DNA from: Phytobacter massiliensis JC163
GTDB lineage: Bacteria > Pseudomonadota > Gammaproteobacteria > Enterobacterales > Enterobacteriaceae
NCBI RefSeq assembly: GCF_000321045.1
Contig: NZ_HE578946.1
Span: forward strand, 628,233-692,232
DNA: 64,000 nt
Direction of reading: 5' to 3'
Below the pieces are notes generated by a model, which ran no database searches, was not told the DNA's origin, and saw nothing but the letters and a program-made list of their open reading frames with translations. The position numbers and the translations under genes are program-made. The number at the start of each line of letters is the position of its first letter. Position 1 is the first letter of the stretch. Shown piece after piece: positions 1-12,853 of this stretch.

Positions 1-10
1 GCGGTTTTCT

Positions 11-33
11 CCCTCTCCCTTTTAGGGAGAGGG
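11..33. repeat. Palindromic intergenic repeat
   Basis: A perfect 10-bp inverted repeat (11-20 with 24-33) with a 3-base loop, followed by GC-rich sequence of the type often found between enterobacterial genes. It lies just past the 3' end of proX. No T-tract follows on either strand, so it looks like a dispersed repeat or mRNA-end stabiliser rather than a classical terminator. Confidence 0.5.
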
Positions 34-85
34 CCGGGGTGAGGGTCTCAGGCCGCACAATTCCCCCTCGCCCGCGCAGATGCAT

Positions 86-1081
86 TTACTTCTGCGCTTC
101 CAGCGCTGCTTTTACCCAGCCGTCAAACTGCTGCTGGTGAGCTTTGATCCAGCCATCGACGTGGTTCTGGATATCCGCTTCGGACGCGTGGCCCGCGTGC
201 ATCATCGCGTTCTGGGCGTTGATATCCGCCAGCGGTACCTTCATCTGCGCGAAGAGCTTCGCCGCCGCCGGGTTTTTCGCCGCCCATTCTTTGTTTGCAA
301 CGATGTGCATCGTGTTCACCGGGAAGCCATAGTTCATGCCGTTTGGCAGTTTGGTGTCGATATCTTTCTGCTCGCCAGGCAGTGAAGAGAACGGCACCTG
401 CAGCCAGACTACATCTTTACCCGGTTTCAGCACGTCGCTCACCCAGTACGGGGTCCAGGTGTAGTAGATAACCGGCTTCCCTTCTTTAAAGCGGGCGATG
501 GTATCCGCCATCATCGCCGAGTAGTTGCCGTGGCTGACGTCGACGGTTTTTTGCAGATCGAAGGCTTTGTTCTGGTGGTTAATCACCGCTTCGCAGCCCC
601 ACCCCGGCGAGCAACCCATCATATCCGCCTTGCCGTCGCCGTTGGTGTCGAACAGCCTGGCGATTTTCGGATCTTTAAGCTGGTCGATATTGGTGATGTG
701 GTACTTATCGGCGGTTTTTTTGTCGATCAGATAACCCTGTGCCGCGCCAGAGACAAAAGTCCCTTCACGATAAAACTTTTTATCCCCGCCAGCGGCGGCG
801 TACATATCGTCATGCAGCGGCTGCCAGTTGACGGCGGTAAAGGTGGCGTCGCCGGAGGCAATCGAGGTGTAGCCAACATTGTAATCTACCTCGCTCGGCT
901 TATTGACCGTATAGCCCAGCTTTTCCAGCGCGCGGCTGACCAGCAGGGTCTGGAAGGTCTCTTCGGAGATGGTGCTTTGCACCGGCTGTACCGTAACGCC
1001 TTTACCCGGCAGGTCGGCGGCGAAGGTGCTGGTGGAGACAAGGGTGGCAAACGTTGTGGCAAGAAGTGTGCTATGTCGCAT
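86..1081 (-). CDS. proX: Glycine betaine/proline betaine ABC transporter, periplasmic binding protein ProX
   Basis: 331 residues, the usual length for ProX (330 in E. coli). The N-terminus is a Sec signal peptide with a short basic start, a hydrophobic stretch and an Ala-Ala cleavage region near residue 21. The rest is an OpuAC-type substrate-binding protein that captures betaines in the periplasm and delivers them to ProVW. It is the last gene of proV-proW-proX, 66 bases downstream of proW. The operon is known to be osmotically induced; I did not map that promoter. Assignment rests on length, signal peptide, order and recognisable sequence. Confidence 0.97.
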   Translation of the reverse strand: MRHSTLLATTFATLVSTSTFAADLPGKGVTVQPVQSTISEETFQTLLVSRALEKLGYTVNKPSEVDYNVGYTSIASGDATFTAVNWQPLHDDMYAAAGGDKKFYREGTFVSGAAQGYLIDKKTADKYHITNIDQLKDPKIARLFDTNGDGKADMMGCSPGWGCEAVINHQNKAFDLQKTVDVSHGNYSAMMADTIARFKEGKPVIYYTWTPYWVSDVLKPGKDVVWLQVPFSSLPGEQKDIDTKLPNGMNYGFPVNTMHIVANKEWAAKNPAAAKLFAQMKVPLADINAQNAMMHAGHASEADIQNHVDGWIKAHQQQFDGWVKAALEAQK

Positions 1082-1147
1082 CGTTGTTCCTTTTCTTTGT
1101 GAAGGGAGTTACCGCCCGGCAGCAGAGTGCCGCCGGGCCGGTCAGAC

Positions 1148-2206
1148 TTATTTAATGAAAGGACGGGTAATCAACCCTACCGGGCCGGTGCTGTACCAGC
1201 GGCGGTTGCCGCGACTGCGCGCATCGCGCCCCATCGCCTGGGTCAGACGGTCGAGGATAATGGCGAGGATGACGATCCCCACGCCGCCCACGGTGGCAAG
1301 GCCCATATCAAGGCGGCCAATCCCGCGCAGCACCATCTGGCCAAGCCCGCCGACGGCGATCATCGAGGCGATGACGACCATGGAGAGGGCAAGCATAAGC
1401 GTCTGGTTAATCCCCGCCATAATGGTGGGCATGGCCAGCGGTAGCTGTACTTTGAACAACATCTGGCGCGGGCTGGCACCAAAGGAGCGGGAGGCTTCGA
1501 TCAGGTCCTCCGGCACCTGGTTAATACCCAGGATGGTCAGGCGTACCACCGGCGGGAGGGCGAAAATAATCGTCACCACCACCCCCGGCACGTTGCCGAT
1601 ACCAAACAGCATCACAATCGGCACCAGGTAGACAAACGCAGGCGTGGTCTGCATGGCGTCGAGCAACGGACGGATGATCTTCGCCGCGCGCTGGCTGCGG
1701 GCCAGCCAGATACCGAGCGGCAGGCCAATCACCACGCAGAAGAGCAGGGCGGTGAGTACCAGCGCCAGCGTTACCATCGCCTGCGACCAGGCACCGATAG
1801 CGCCGATGGCAATCAGCGACACCAGCGTGGCGATACCCATACCGGCGCTGCCTATCTGCCAGGCGATCAGTGAAAAAAGCACGATCGCCACCGGCGCGGG
1901 CATCCCCAGCAGCAGCTGCTGGAAACCGCCGAGGATATAATCCACCGGCACGCGAATGCCCTGGAACACCGGACGAAAATGGGTGACCACCCAGTCGATC
2001 CCCTGCGTAACCCAGCTGTCGAGCGGGATCAGCGTCTTATGGAACGGGTCCATAATATTGAAGTGTTCCGGGGCAGGCGCGGGGGCGCTGTTCAGCCAGT
2101 CTGCGCCGCCGGTATCAGCGGGCGCGGGCGTTGAGCCCCATGCGTCTGCGGATTGTGCGGCGTTATCCGCCGCTTCTGTGGTTCCCCACGGGTTTGATTC
2201 AGCCAT
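1148..2206 (-). CDS. proW: Glycine betaine/proline betaine ABC transporter permease ProW
   Basis: 352 residues. The long N-terminal hydrophilic extension of about 100 residues, rich in Ala, Pro and Asp, is typical of enterobacterial ProW. It is followed by a BPD-type inner-membrane permease domain with several hydrophobic segments and an EAA-like loop ([12 protein letters not shown], where the ATPase docks). The gene overlaps the end of proV by 8 bases, indicating translational coupling. It forms the membrane channel of the ProVWX osmoprotectant importer. Confidence 0.97.
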   Translation of the reverse strand: MAESNPWGTTEAADNAAQSADAWGSTPAPADTGGADWLNSAPAPAPEHFNIMDPFHKTLIPLDSWVTQGIDWVVTHFRPVFQGIRVPVDYILGGFQQLLLGMPAPVAIVLFSLIAWQIGSAGMGIATLVSLIAIGAIGAWSQAMVTLALVLTALLFCVVIGLPLGIWLARSQRAAKIIRPLLDAMQTTPAFVYLVPIVMLFGIGNVPGVVVTIIFALPPVVRLTILGINQVPEDLIEASRSFGASPRQMLFKVQLPLAMPTIMAGINQTLMLALSMVVIASMIAVGGLGQMVLRGIGRLDMGLATVGGVGIVILAIILDRLTQAMGRDARSRGNRRWYSTGPVGLITRPFIK

Positions 2207-3401
2207 TGTTTGCCCCCTCGCGATCTAAAGCCTGCAGCAGCATCCGTTTTGAGATGATGCCAAGGTACTGTTGCTCTTCCCCAATAACCGGCACCGCGCA
2301 GGGTGCCTGGCCAACGTGTGAGAGCAGTTCGCTGAGCGGCGTTTCGGCCTCCACCGCGAGCGGGGAGTCGATAAGCGCCGCATCAATACCCTGCTCCTGG
2401 CTCAGCGCCGTTTTCAGGGAGTCGATAGAGACAGTGCCGACAAATTTATTGCCGCGTTCAATGACGTAACCGTATTCGCGGTCTTCATCCTGTAACAGTT
2501 TCAGCGCGGAGCGCGGGCCAAACCCTGGCGTTTTGCGAATCAGACCCACCGGCGTGCGTCGGGCGATATCCTTCGCGCTAAATACCTGGCTAATATCCAC
2601 GCCGCGGAAGAAGGTGCGCACATAATCATTGGCCGGATTATTCAGGATCTCATCCGGCGTACCAACCTGTACCACTTCGCCGTTCTGCATGATGGCAATC
2701 CGATCGCCAATTCGCATAGCTTCATCCAGGTCGTGGGAAATAAAGACAATCGTCCGCTGATGGCGCGACTGTAATTTAACCAGTTCATCCTGCATTTCTG
2801 AGCGAATTAAGGGATCGAGCGCGGAGAAGGCTTCATCCATTAATAAAATATCGGGATTGATTGCCAGCGCACGCGCTAATCCAACGCGCTGCCGCATCCC
2901 GCCGGAAAGTTCATCCGGATACGCATGCGCATAATTTTCAAGGCCAACCTGGCGTAATGCTTCCAGCGCCTTTGCCTCGCGCTCGCTTGCTCCAATGCCC
3001 GCTAATTCCATACCGAATGCGGCATTTTCCACGACCGTCATATGCGGCATTAAGGCGAACGACTGGAAGACCATCGCAATCTTTTTCCTGCGCACCTCAC
3101 GAAGTTCGGCATCGGATATTCTGGCGATATCTTCGCCGTCAATCAGCACCTGTCCGCGGGTGGGTTCAATCAGGCGATTGAGAAGGCGTACCATTGTGGA
3201 CTTACCCGAACCGGATAATCCCATGATGACAAATATCTCGCCTTCTTCAATGGCCAGACTGGCGTCTTTTACGCCAAGCGATAGCCCCGTCTTTTCCAGA
3301 ATTTGTTCTTTTGAAAGTCCTTTTTCAATATATTTGAAAGCTCTCTGCGGATGCTCGCCAAATATTTTATAGAGATTCTTAACTTCTAATTTAATTGCCA
3401 T
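2199..3401 (-). CDS. proV: Glycine betaine/proline betaine ABC transporter ATPase ProV
   Basis: 400 residues, the normal ProV length. It shows a Walker A motif (GLSGSGKST near residue 60), the ABC signature ([15 protein letters not shown]), a Walker B motif ([12 protein letters not shown]) and a C-terminal pair of CBS-like domains (about 280-400) thought to sense ionic strength. It powers betaine import and is the first gene of the operon. The 5' flank (3402-3709) is AT-rich, as expected for an osmoregulated, H-NS-sensitive promoter, but I did not define -35/-10 boxes. Confidence 0.97.
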   Translation of the reverse strand: MAIKLEVKNLYKIFGEHPQRAFKYIEKGLSKEQILEKTGLSLGVKDASLAIEEGEIFVIMGLSGSGKSTMVRLLNRLIEPTRGQVLIDGEDIARISDAELREVRRKKIAMVFQSFALMPHMTVVENAAFGMELAGIGASEREAKALEALRQVGLENYAHAYPDELSGGMRQRVGLARALAINPDILLMDEAFSALDPLIRSEMQDELVKLQSRHQRTIVFISHDLDEAMRIGDRIAIMQNGEVVQVGTPDEILNNPANDYVRTFFRGVDISQVFSAKDIARRTPVGLIRKTPGFGPRSALKLLQDEDREYGYVIERGNKFVGTVSIDSLKTALSQEQGIDAALIDSPLAVEAETPLSELLSHVGQAPCAVPVIGEEQQYLGIISKRMLLQALDREGANNG

Positions 3402-3709
3402 GCAATAGAAGGGTTCCTGTTATTTATTCGTGTCGATAAGTTACCTGATGAAAATAATTGACCGGCTATACCCTAGCATACTGAGATTCTGTGACAACCC
3501 TCTGATCCTCATTGGACCGAATTTGCAGGCGACGAAATGGCGTGAATTTCCCATGAGATAAGGGCTGAGCGGGGGTGTAATTTTTATGAGATTTTTCTGT
3601 TGCCGTCGAGAAATAGCACCTGAATCGCGAGTATTCAGGTGAATATGACGTGGAAATTACAGTGTAGTTGATGAAGAGATAATTAGCGGAAAATCCAGGC
3701 ATTATATTT
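3402..3709. promoter_or_regulatory. Intergenic region upstream of proV
   Basis: About 300 bases with no credible gene, between proV and the repeat element at 3710. It is noticeably more AT-rich than the flanking genes and must contain the proV promoter and leader. An ORF on the minus strand (3466-3720) has no ribosome binding site or recognisable product and was not accepted. Confidence 0.4.
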
Positions 3710-3975
3710 ATACCCGTCATACTTCAAGTTGCATGCGCGTTGGCAATACTCGGCCCATCCCTGGGCCTCGCCCTGACGGGCGCTTTGAAGCGTTCAAATT
3801 CGTTCCCGACGAATTTGTCCTCGCTCACCCCAGTCACTTACTGGAGTAAGCTCCTGGGGATGGATGAGGGACATCCATGTCCCTCACCAAAGGCAGCCTT
3901 TGGCTGTTCAAATTCGTTCCTGACGAATTTGTTACTGCGTCGCCGCCTTCCTGCAACTCGAATTATTTAGGGTAT
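3710..3975. repeat. MITE-like repeat element with imperfect terminal inverted repeats
   Basis: A 266-base element starting ATACCC and ending GGGTAT. The terminal ~27 bases are imperfect inverted copies sharing ATACCC, an AT/TTC block and AGTTGCA. Inside are two 27-base direct repeats (3792-3818 and 3906-3932, one mismatch), each containing a 9-bp palindrome (CAAATTCGT/ACGAATTTG). There is also a 10-bp palindrome at 3866-3887. No transposase is encoded. Similar non-coding elements occur in many enterobacteria; the exact family name is not established here. Confidence 0.6.
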
Positions 3976-3985
3976 ATGTCGGGTG

Positions 3986-4019
3986 TCCCGGATGCGCTAC
4001 GCTTATCCGGGCTACGGGC
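3986..4019. repeat. REP-like palindrome after nrdF
   Basis: A REP-type unit of the GGATGCGCTACGCTTATCC form, immediately 3' of the nrdF stop codon. The same core recurs at about 29249-29317, 38358-38436 and partly at 62188-62205. Confidence 0.7.
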
Positions 4020-4027
4020 TGTGTGCC

Positions 4028-7117
<3,090 letters not shown>

Positions 7118-7145
<28 letters not shown>

Positions 7146-7528
7146 AATTCGCTCACTCCTTTACGCACGTTTTCAATATCCTGCTGTGTTCCAATCAGTT
7201 CAAAACGATAGAGGTAAGGCACGCCGCATTTCTGCGCCACCACGTCTCCCGCGCGCCCGTAGGCCTCGCCAAAGTTGCGGTTGCCGGAGGCGATCACGCC
7301 GCGAAGTAGCGCCCGGTTGTGCTCATCGTTTAAAAAGCGGATAACCTGGCGCGGCACGGCCCCTGCCGTTCCACCGCCGCCATAGCTGGGAACCAGCAGA
7401 ATGTAAGGCTCGTCTACCCGAATGCGCTCCCGCTCATTGAGCGGTATACGCACCGCCGGCAGCCCCAGCCGTTCAATAAATCGCCGGGTGTTTTCCGAAC
7501 TGCTGGAGAAGTAGACGAGGGTACTCAT
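7118..7528 (-). CDS. nrdI: NrdI flavodoxin-like activator
   Basis: 136 residues. A flavodoxin-fold protein ([13 protein letters not shown] phosphate-binding loop; PSYGGGG and SGNRNFG FMN loops) that supplies the oxidant assembling the Mn(III)2-tyrosyl radical in NrdF. It overlaps nrdH by 4 bases and nrdE by 28. Confidence 0.96.
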
Positions 7529-7770
7529 GCGCTGGCCGCGCGTGGCATGGACGCAAGGCGGTTAATCAGGTCCGGGCGAAAGCCGGACCAGCGCGTCTCG
7601 CCCGCGACCACTACCGGAAGCTGACGGAAGCCCATCGCCCGCAGTTCTTCCGCCGCCTGCGGAACCTCATCAATATCGACCATTTCAAAAGCTACGCCGC
7701 GGCTCTCCATCGCCCGTTTGGTGGCGTGACACTGAACACAGTTATTACGAGTGTAAATGGTAATGATCAT
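7525..7770 (-). CDS. nrdH: Glutaredoxin-like electron donor NrdH
   Basis: 81 residues with a redox-active CVQC motif at residues 11-14 and the thioredoxin-type cis-Pro (RQLPVV). It passes electrons from thioredoxin reductase to NrdE. It is the first gene of nrdHIEF; the promoter region upstream carries two NrdR-box-like sequences. Confidence 0.96.
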   Translation of the reverse strand: MIITIYTRNNCVQCHATKRAMESRGVAFEMVDIDEVPQAAEELRAMGFRQLPVVVAGETRWSGFRPDLINRLASMPRAASA

Positions 7771-7843
7771 GATTCGTATTTCCGTTTAGAGTAGGGGGAT
7801 GGCGCGAAAACTCGCGTCATCTGTCTGTCGATTACTTACAGGA

Positions 7844-7889
7844 ATACTAGATGTAGTTAAATAAAGTTTCAACCACGCAATATATAGTA
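7844..7889 (-). promoter_or_regulatory. Putative paired NrdR boxes upstream of nrdH
   Basis: Two sequences resembling the NrdR box (ACACWATATATWGTGT) lie at about 7844-7859 (ACTAGATGTAGTTA core) and 7874-7889 (CGCAATATATAGTA core). They are about 30-31 bases apart, the three-helical-turn spacing typical of NrdR-regulated operons. Neither matches perfectly, so this is a moderate call. Confidence 0.45.
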
Positions 7890-7967
7890 AATTGAGATAA
7901 GTTTGCCCGGAACGATGAGCGCGGCGGGGAGGGGGAAGCGACGGCCAAAAGCGGTGGCGCAGGCAAT

Positions 7968-7997
7968 AAAAAACCCCGCACGCCGGGGCGCACGGGG
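7968..7997 (-). terminator. Rho-independent terminator of ygaM
   Basis: On the minus strand a GC-rich hairpin (CCCCGTGC...GTGCGGGG) is followed by six T residues, about 17 bases past the ygaM stop codon. Confidence 0.7.
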
Positions 7998-8014
7998 TAG
8001 AGGACGGCTATCCG

Positions 8015-8341
8015 TTAGCGACGGTTACAGATCAGCGCGCCGAGGAAAATCCCGACGGCGGCAACCGCACCCAGCGCATAAACCGGGTTTTCTTTTACAT
8101 AGGTGCTTGCGCAGCTCACCGCATCACGAGCGGCCTGGTGAGAGGGAGCACGACCATGCAGACGCGCGCGGGTCTCTTTTAACAGCGATTTCGCTTTGCG
8201 GCGAGCCTCTTCCGCTTCGCCTTTTGCATCGCTGCCCCATGACTTAAGCACGGCTTCCAGGCTGTCCGCCAGTTGGTTGACGTCGTTCTGGATATCCTGG
8301 ACGCCATCGTCCACATCACTGCGATTGGGTCTGTTAAACAT
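8015..8341 (-). CDS. ygaM: DUF883 family protein YgaM
   Basis: 108 residues (109 in E. coli). It has an amphipathic, coiled-coil-like N-terminal part rich in Asn, Asp and Gln, and a C-terminal glycine-rich membrane helix (ALGAVAAVGIFLGALI) before a short basic end. This is the ElaB/YgaM/YqjD layout of membrane-anchored stationary-phase proteins, some of which bind ribosomes. It keeps its E. coli position between nrdH and ygaC. Confidence 0.93.
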   Translation of the reverse strand: MFNRPNRSDVDDGVQDIQNDVNQLADSLEAVLKSWGSDAKGEAEEARRKAKSLLKETRARLHGRAPSHQAARDAVSCASTYVKENPVYALGAVAAVGIFLGALICNRR

Positions 8342-8504
8342 CGGAACCTCCTTTGTTTTCGAAGAGATTTTTAGTTTAGTCCATAATTTTGCCCTCTGAC
8401 GGAACGGTACGGTATTTACCTTCGTTTATGGACTTTTCTGAAAGCGTTGCTAATGCTGAGTAATGTAAGGTTGCGATGCAGTAAAAAGATGACGAGGAAA
8501 AAAT

Positions 8505-8849
8505 ATGTATTTACGACCCGATGAGGTGGCGCGCGTTCTGGAAAAAATGGGCTTTGAAATGGATGTGGCGACAAACAAGACCTACGGCTATCGCCGTGGC
8601 GAAAACTATGTGTATGTGAACCGCGAGGCACGGATGGGCCGCACGGCGCTGATCATTCATCCCACGTTAAAAGAACGCAGTTTGTCCCTTGCGGAGCCTG
8701 CCTCGGAAATCAAAACGTGCGACCACTATCAAAACTTTCCGCTCTATTTAGCCGGGGACGCACGGGAACACTACGGTATTCCTCATGGTTTTAGTTCACG
8801 TATGGCGTTGGAGCGCTTTCTGTCCGGCCTGTTTGGCGAAACGCAATAA
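8505..8849 (+). CDS. ygaC: DUF2002 family protein YgaC
   Basis: 114 residues, the same length as E. coli YgaC and recognisable from its start ([17 protein letters not shown]) to the [11 protein letters not shown] motif. Its function is unknown; the E. coli gene is reported as Fur-regulated. A clear AGGA ribosome site precedes the ATG. It is divergent from ygaM and convergent with alaE. Confidence 0.94.
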   Translation: MYLRPDEVARVLEKMGFEMDVATNKTYGYRRGENYVYVNREARMGRTALIIHPTLKERSLSLAEPASEIKTCDHYQNFPLYLAGDAREHYGIPHGFSSRMALERFLSGLFGETQ

Positions 8850-8851
8850 AC

Positions 8852-8875
8852 CGTGACAGGCGAAGGCCTGTCACG
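8852..8875. terminator. Bidirectional hairpin between ygaC and alaE
   Basis: A perfect 10-bp stem (CGTGACAGGC/GCCTGTCACG) with a 4-base loop between the two convergent stop codons. It probably ends both transcripts; no long T-tract is present. Confidence 0.6.
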
Positions 8876-8881
8876 CTCTTC

Positions 8882-9328
8882 TCAGGCCTTCGCCTGCTGG
8901 TAACTTACCCGGAACAGGCGGCGGCAATAATCCAGAAAATATCCGTACAGCGCGCCCATCATCATGGAGAGCACCGCGTTGGAACTGACCGCGGCGATAA
9001 TCTGATGCCAGCCTGCGCCAACCGTCAACAAAATGGCGACATACACAGGCGACTGGAAGCTGACATAGGCGAAGACATCCGCCAGGGTGCGCACGCCGCT
9101 ACGCGGGCTTAAACGACGGCTGTAACGCAGAATGGCGTCACGATAAAAGCCGTAGGGCCAGGCGATAATAATGTTGACAGGGATTGCCACCAGGCGCGAT
9201 GAAAGCGACTGCTCGAAGCTCATTCCGGAGAGGAAAATTTCAATCAGCATGTTCACTACCGAACAATAGACAACCATAGCAAAGGTGTCTGCTGCGGCAT
9301 GACGCAGGCGGGACTGCGAAGAGAACAT
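8882..9328 (-). CDS. alaE: L-alanine exporter AlaE
   Basis: 148 residues (149 in E. coli). An inner-membrane protein with about four hydrophobic segments that exports L-alanine. It is recognisable from sequence and from its place beside ygaC. A good ribosome site (AAGGAGCC) precedes the ATG. In E. coli stpA follows; here stpA is absent. Confidence 0.94.
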   Translation of the reverse strand: MFSSQSRLRHAAADTFAMVVYCSVVNMLIEIFLSGMSFEQSLSSRLVAIPVNIIIAWPYGFYRDAILRYSRRLSPRSGVRTLADVFAYVSFQSPVYVAILLTVGAGWHQIIAAVSSNAVLSMMMGALYGYFLDYCRRLFRVSYQQAKA

Positions 9329-9760
9329 GATGGCTCCTTGAGAAATAAACCGGGATAAAAAGGGAGTGTCGCAGCGGTTTCAGGCGCTGCTTTGCGATGA
9401 GGATAGATTATCTGTCTGGATATAAACCTACAACTAGCTAATAATTTTTATTTATAACTGTTTTGTGGATAAACTGCTTCGTTACTGACACTTTTTTTAC
9501 TGCCGCACGATTTTTGTTGGAGTAGTGAAATAATTGATTATATATCAATGGGTTATTTTTAACGGAGTGAATCCTTTACCCCGGTAGAGGAGGATACGTA
9601 GCAAACCCTGCTACCGTTGCGTTCATGGAAGAGTGGTCAGGATTTTTTATGCTATTAAACGCCAAATGGCAGCGAAATATTCTGATTGTAACGATGGTTT
9701 TTTATGCATTAACAGTGCATTAAAAAGCAGACGCGGTGGGGTTTCCCCCACCGCAGAGGA
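9329..9760. other. AT-rich intergenic region where stpA would be expected
   Basis: About 430 bases without a supported gene. It holds an AT-rich stretch with an ATTGAT-N5-ATCAAT dyad (9533-9549) and, at 9733-9754, a GCGGTGGGG/CCCCACCGC hairpin serving the minus-strand gene at 9761. A 24-32 codon ORF near 9625-9723 was not convincing. Confidence 0.4.
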
Positions 9761-9940
9761 TCAGCAGACGCCGAAATCTCCCTCTTCTTTATAAAGGGAA
9801 ACATCAGCCGCTTTAAGGGTGATTTTTTCCGCATCTTCATTGTGCAGCGGCACGACGACAATTTGGTCGTCGTGGATTTCAACGACTTTCAGTTTTGGGC
9901 CGCCAATACGCGGCTGTACGACATCATTAATAGCGAACAT
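9761..9940 (-). CDS. YodC-like small protein (DUF2158)
   Basis: A 59-residue protein beginning MFAINDVVQPRIGGPKLKV. The pattern of a short N-terminal beta strand, a GGP turn and an even spread of charged residues matches the YodC/DUF2158 family of small SH3-like beta proteins. Function is unknown. A GGAG ribosome site precedes the ATG, and a terminator-like hairpin follows at 9733-9754. Confidence 0.7.
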   Translation of the reverse strand: MFAINDVVQPRIGGPKLKVVEIHDDQIVVVPLHNEDAEKITLKAADVSLYKEEGDFGVC

Positions 9941-10158
9941 TGTCTTCTCCTTTATTGTGTTTGTTATTCAACCTTAGCGCGAACCGGGCGGCAGGTACAG
10001 GTGAGGCTTTCCACGGCGACTGTGGATGAAATGTGGTCTTCGGTAAAAGAGGGTAAAAGCAGCGCGGGAAACTGGCAACGCCTTAAGAACTGGCTACGCT
10101 TTACCCTTATTTCTTTGTTAAACAATAAGCTGTAATTTTGTACTCATCTGGAGAAGTT

Positions 10159-10317
10159 ATGGGTTTCTGGCGTGTTATCTTCACAATCATTCTTCCGCCG
10201 CTGGGCGTGCTTATCGGCAAAGGCTTCGGCTGGGCCTTTATTCTGAATATCATTCTGACGCTGCTGGGCTACATTCCGGGCCTGATCCACGCGTTCTGGG
10301 TACAAACCCGCAAATAA
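10159..10317 (+). CDS. yqaE: Pmp3/UPF0057 family membrane protein YqaE
   Basis: 52 residues, two membrane helices joined by a GKGFGWAF turn and ending in GLIHAFWVQTRK, nearly identical to E. coli YqaE. Members of this family are small stress-induced proteins of the cytoplasmic membrane. A GGAGAAGTT ribosome site precedes the ATG. In E. coli yqaE lies close to stpA-alaE, so this is the last syntenic core gene before the accessory region. Confidence 0.93.
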   Translation: MGFWRVIFTIILPPLGVLIGKGFGWAFILNIILTLLGYIPGLIHAFWVQTRK

Positions 10318-10452
10318 CCCCTGCACTACAGTTCCCGGCTCAGGCGCTGACGCCTGAGCCGGGCGACCCCCCCATTTCTGGCGTAGACCCGTAAAGTTTT
10401 TCTCTGCTGAGACGATAAAAAAGACATTTGGCACGCGTTCTAAGGAGAAGAG

Positions 10453-11301
10453 ATGGGCGTTAAGGATGTAGGGGCGGGCAGCGGCTCGATGGCGTTCGCG
10501 GCGATGCGTCAGCAAACGGTTAAGGCGCTGACGGGTAAAGAAACTGGCAGTGAAGATTCTGTTGCGGTAAGCCTTTCACCGCAGGCGATGGCTCACGCGC
10601 AGACATCATCGCCGCCGCTCACGAAAGAAGAAGCGGAAGCCAACGCGCGCCGCATGCTGGCGCTGCGCAATGAGGCGATGGCCCGCACGCCCGCCGGGCC
10701 GGATCTCGCCAGCGCTTTTTTCAGCGACCCGACCACAGCAGTCGATGCCGTGCGCTTTCAGGCTTTTTTCCAGCACGCGACGGTAGATGCCGATGAGATG
10801 GCCGACGCGCTGCACAGCGCGCTAATATCGCCCGGCCAGGGCGGCGACGTGGCGACCAACGCCATGGATCTTGCCCTGACGCAGGCCAGGCTCAATCTGG
10901 TGGTGGAAAAGTACGTTTCGTCCGATTATCAGAGCGAGGCGGGTGCTTTTGTCAGCCAGTTTATCGGTGATAAAGCTTCCCAGGCGGATCAGGTCAATAA
11001 AGTGGCGCTCACCCAGGCGGCGAAGCTGGCGCAGAGCCTGGGCGATAACGAACAGGCCCGTCACCATCTGGACGCTATCGCGCAGCTCAACGCGGGCACC
11101 CACGCTTCACAACGCATCCGCAATGAAATGCTCACCCTCACAGCCGGTTCGCACGACAGCGAAGCATGGTTTTCATCCATTAACCAGTGGGTCAATGATA
11201 ACCACGGCCTTTCGTGGAGCGTCGAGGTCGAGAAAAGCCATCTCAGCGCGTTACAGGCGCAGTGGCAAACTTTCGCTGGCCGCTTTAACAGACCGGCTTA
11301 A
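10453..11301 (+). CDS. Hypothetical protein, helical, 282 residues
   Basis: Not recognised. A strong ribosome site (AAGGAG, 10443-10448) precedes the ATG, and the whole reading frame has codon use like its neighbours. The first ~65 residues look disordered (Gly/Ser/Ala, then a Pro-rich patch). The remainder is predicted to be alpha-helical, ending with a Trp-containing segment. There is no signal peptide or membrane segment. It is convergent with dcm, with a shared hairpin at 11308-11335. Confidence 0.7.
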   Translation: MGVKDVGAGSGSMAFAAMRQQTVKALTGKETGSEDSVAVSLSPQAMAHAQTSSPPLTKEEAEANARRMLALRNEAMARTPAGPDLASAFFSDPTTAVDAVRFQAFFQHATVDADEMADALHSALISPGQGGDVATNAMDLALTQARLNLVVEKYVSSDYQSEAGAFVSQFIGDKASQADQVNKVALTQAAKLAQSLGDNEQARHHLDAIAQLNAGTHASQRIRNEMLTLTAGSHDSEAWFSSINQWVNDNHGLSWSVEVEKSHLSALQAQWQTFAGRFNRPA

Positions 11302-11307
11302 CGCTGT

Positions 11308-11335
11308 GCGCCTCTTGCCTGATGGCAGGAGGCGC
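11308..11335. terminator. Hairpin between convergent genes
   Basis: A 12-bp stem with one mismatch (GCGCCTCTTGCC with GGCAGGAGGCGC) and a 4-base loop between the hypothetical gene and dcm. There is no T-tract, so termination is inferred from position. Confidence 0.45.
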
Positions 11336-11343
11336 AACGCCGG

Positions 11344-12756
11344 CTATCGCTGCGCGACCGCGCGGGCAATGTAGGGCTCCAGCAGCCTGGCGACGGCGGC
11401 GAAAACCGGCACAACCACCGAGTTACCGAACTGCCTGTAGGCCTGGGTATCGGAAACCGGGATGCGAAACGGCTTCTCTCCGGGTTTCTCAAACCCCATC
11501 AGGCGCGCGCATTCGCGGGGCGTAAGCCTGCGCGGGCGTCGCTGCTGGTTGTCGGGATTGGTAAAGTCGGCTTCGCCCAGCGCCCGATCCCAGCCGCGAT
11601 CGACCAGAATTTCGGAGCCGTCTTTGTGATAGCGGGCGGAGAGGGTGCGGGCCACGCTGTCCGCGCGGGTCGGGTCCACCAGCCCGAAGCCAAAGCCGTT
11701 GCCTTTCGCCGCATGCTTTTTCGCGTAGTGGTAGAGATAGTCCCATAGCTTTGGCGAGAGAATGTACTTCGCATCCACCGTCATATCGAGCAGATCGCCG
11801 AACAGAGGGCGCTGCTGCGGGTAGAAACGGGAGATGTCGCGCAGGGAAAACCCTTCACTCAGGTGCAAATCGCGGCGAAAGCCCACCAGCACAATGCGCT
11901 CCCGGTGCTGTGGCAGGAAATGTTTGCCATCAATCACTTTAGGATCGTCCTTCCCTGTTGCCCCGGCGTCGGCCACATCGTAACCCAGCTCGTCCAGAGT
12001 GTTCATGATGACCCGGAACGTCTTGCCGCCGTCATGACTTTTCAGGTTTTTAACGTTTTCCAGCACGAAGATAGCGGGGCGTTTGGCCTTGATAATACGT
12101 GCTACGTCAAAAAAGAGGGTGCCCTGCGCTTCGCACTCAAAACCGTGAGCGCGGCCAAGGGCGTTCTTTTTGCTGACCCCCGCCAGGCTAAACGGCTGGC
12201 AGGGAAAACCGGCCAGCAGCACGTCGTGGTCGGGGATCTGCGCATCAATATGCACGTAAGCTTCGGCCTCGGTCACCTGCGGATTATCGCTTAGCGTCAC
12301 TTCGCGGATATCCTGGTTAAAGCGGTGTGCCGTTTCGTCATTGAACCAGTTGGCCTTATAGGTGCGTACCGCGTTTTTATTCCATTCGCTGGTGAACACG
12401 CACTGGCCGCCGATGGCCTCGAAACCGCTGCGAATCCCGCCGATACCGGCAAAGAGATCGATAAAACGAAAGGCATAATGGGGATGATGGGCGGGCGGTG
12501 AGGGCAGCATTTTACGCAGCAGCGCCACCTCGGCAGCGGTCAGCGGCGTGGCAGGGCCTTTGCCGTTCAGGCGTCGGTTGAGCCTTTCCCGGCTCCATTC
12601 ATTCTGGCCCAGCTTGCGCAGCTGTTCGGCGACAGACTTCTGACCATAAATTTCCGTGACCTGATTCAGCAAGGCTGAATCCTGTTCAAACTGACGTTTA
12701 TCTTCTGCCGCAGCCTGCGCGAGCAACTCCTGTGCGAGTGTATCAAAATCCGACAT
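11344..12756 (-). CDS. dcm: DNA cytosine-5 methyltransferase, Dcm type
   Basis: 470 residues (472 in E. coli Dcm). All C5-methyltransferase motifs are visible: AdoMet loop [10 protein letters not shown] (motif I), catalytic PCQPFS (IV), ENVKNL (VI), QHRERI (VIII) and the C-terminal FGNSVVVPV (X). Family knowledge predicts methylation of the inner C of CCWGG. The usual partner vsr, which normally overlaps the dcm 3' end, is absent: the next gene is convergent and unrelated. The copy could be the only dcm or a second one; the first ~75 residues diverge from E. coli Dcm more than the rest. Confidence 0.9.
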   Translation of the reverse strand: MSDFDTLAQELLAQAAAEDKRQFEQDSALLNQVTEIYGQKSVAEQLRKLGQNEWSRERLNRRLNGKGPATPLTAAEVALLRKMLPSPPAHHPHYAFRFIDLFAGIGGIRSGFEAIGGQCVFTSEWNKNAVRTYKANWFNDETAHRFNQDIREVTLSDNPQVTEAEAYVHIDAQIPDHDVLLAGFPCQPFSLAGVSKKNALGRAHGFECEAQGTLFFDVARIIKAKRPAIFVLENVKNLKSHDGGKTFRVIMNTLDELGYDVADAGATGKDDPKVIDGKHFLPQHRERIVLVGFRRDLHLSEGFSLRDISRFYPQQRPLFGDLLDMTVDAKYILSPKLWDYLYHYAKKHAAKGNGFGFGLVDPTRADSVARTLSARYHKDGSEILVDRGWDRALGEADFTNPDNQQRRPRRLTPRECARLMGFEKPGEKPFRIPVSDTQAYRQFGNSVVVPVFAAVARLLEPYIARAVAQR

Positions 12757-12853
12757 GCCGCCTCCCTTGGGTTAACTGCGTGAAAATATATCACTCATTT
12801 GACCCAGAGAGGCAGGGAAATCTCAGGAAGCCGGCGCAGCAGAAGGGGCGTTA

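Noticed and set aside
9533-9549. ATTGAT-N5-ATCAAT dyad as an FNR site
   Set aside because: Spacer is 5, not 4, bases, and no gene starts at a suitable distance.
9625-9723. Possible 24-32 residue membrane peptide
   Set aside because: Hydrophobic and with a weak AGGA site for an internal ATG, but too short to support without conservation data.
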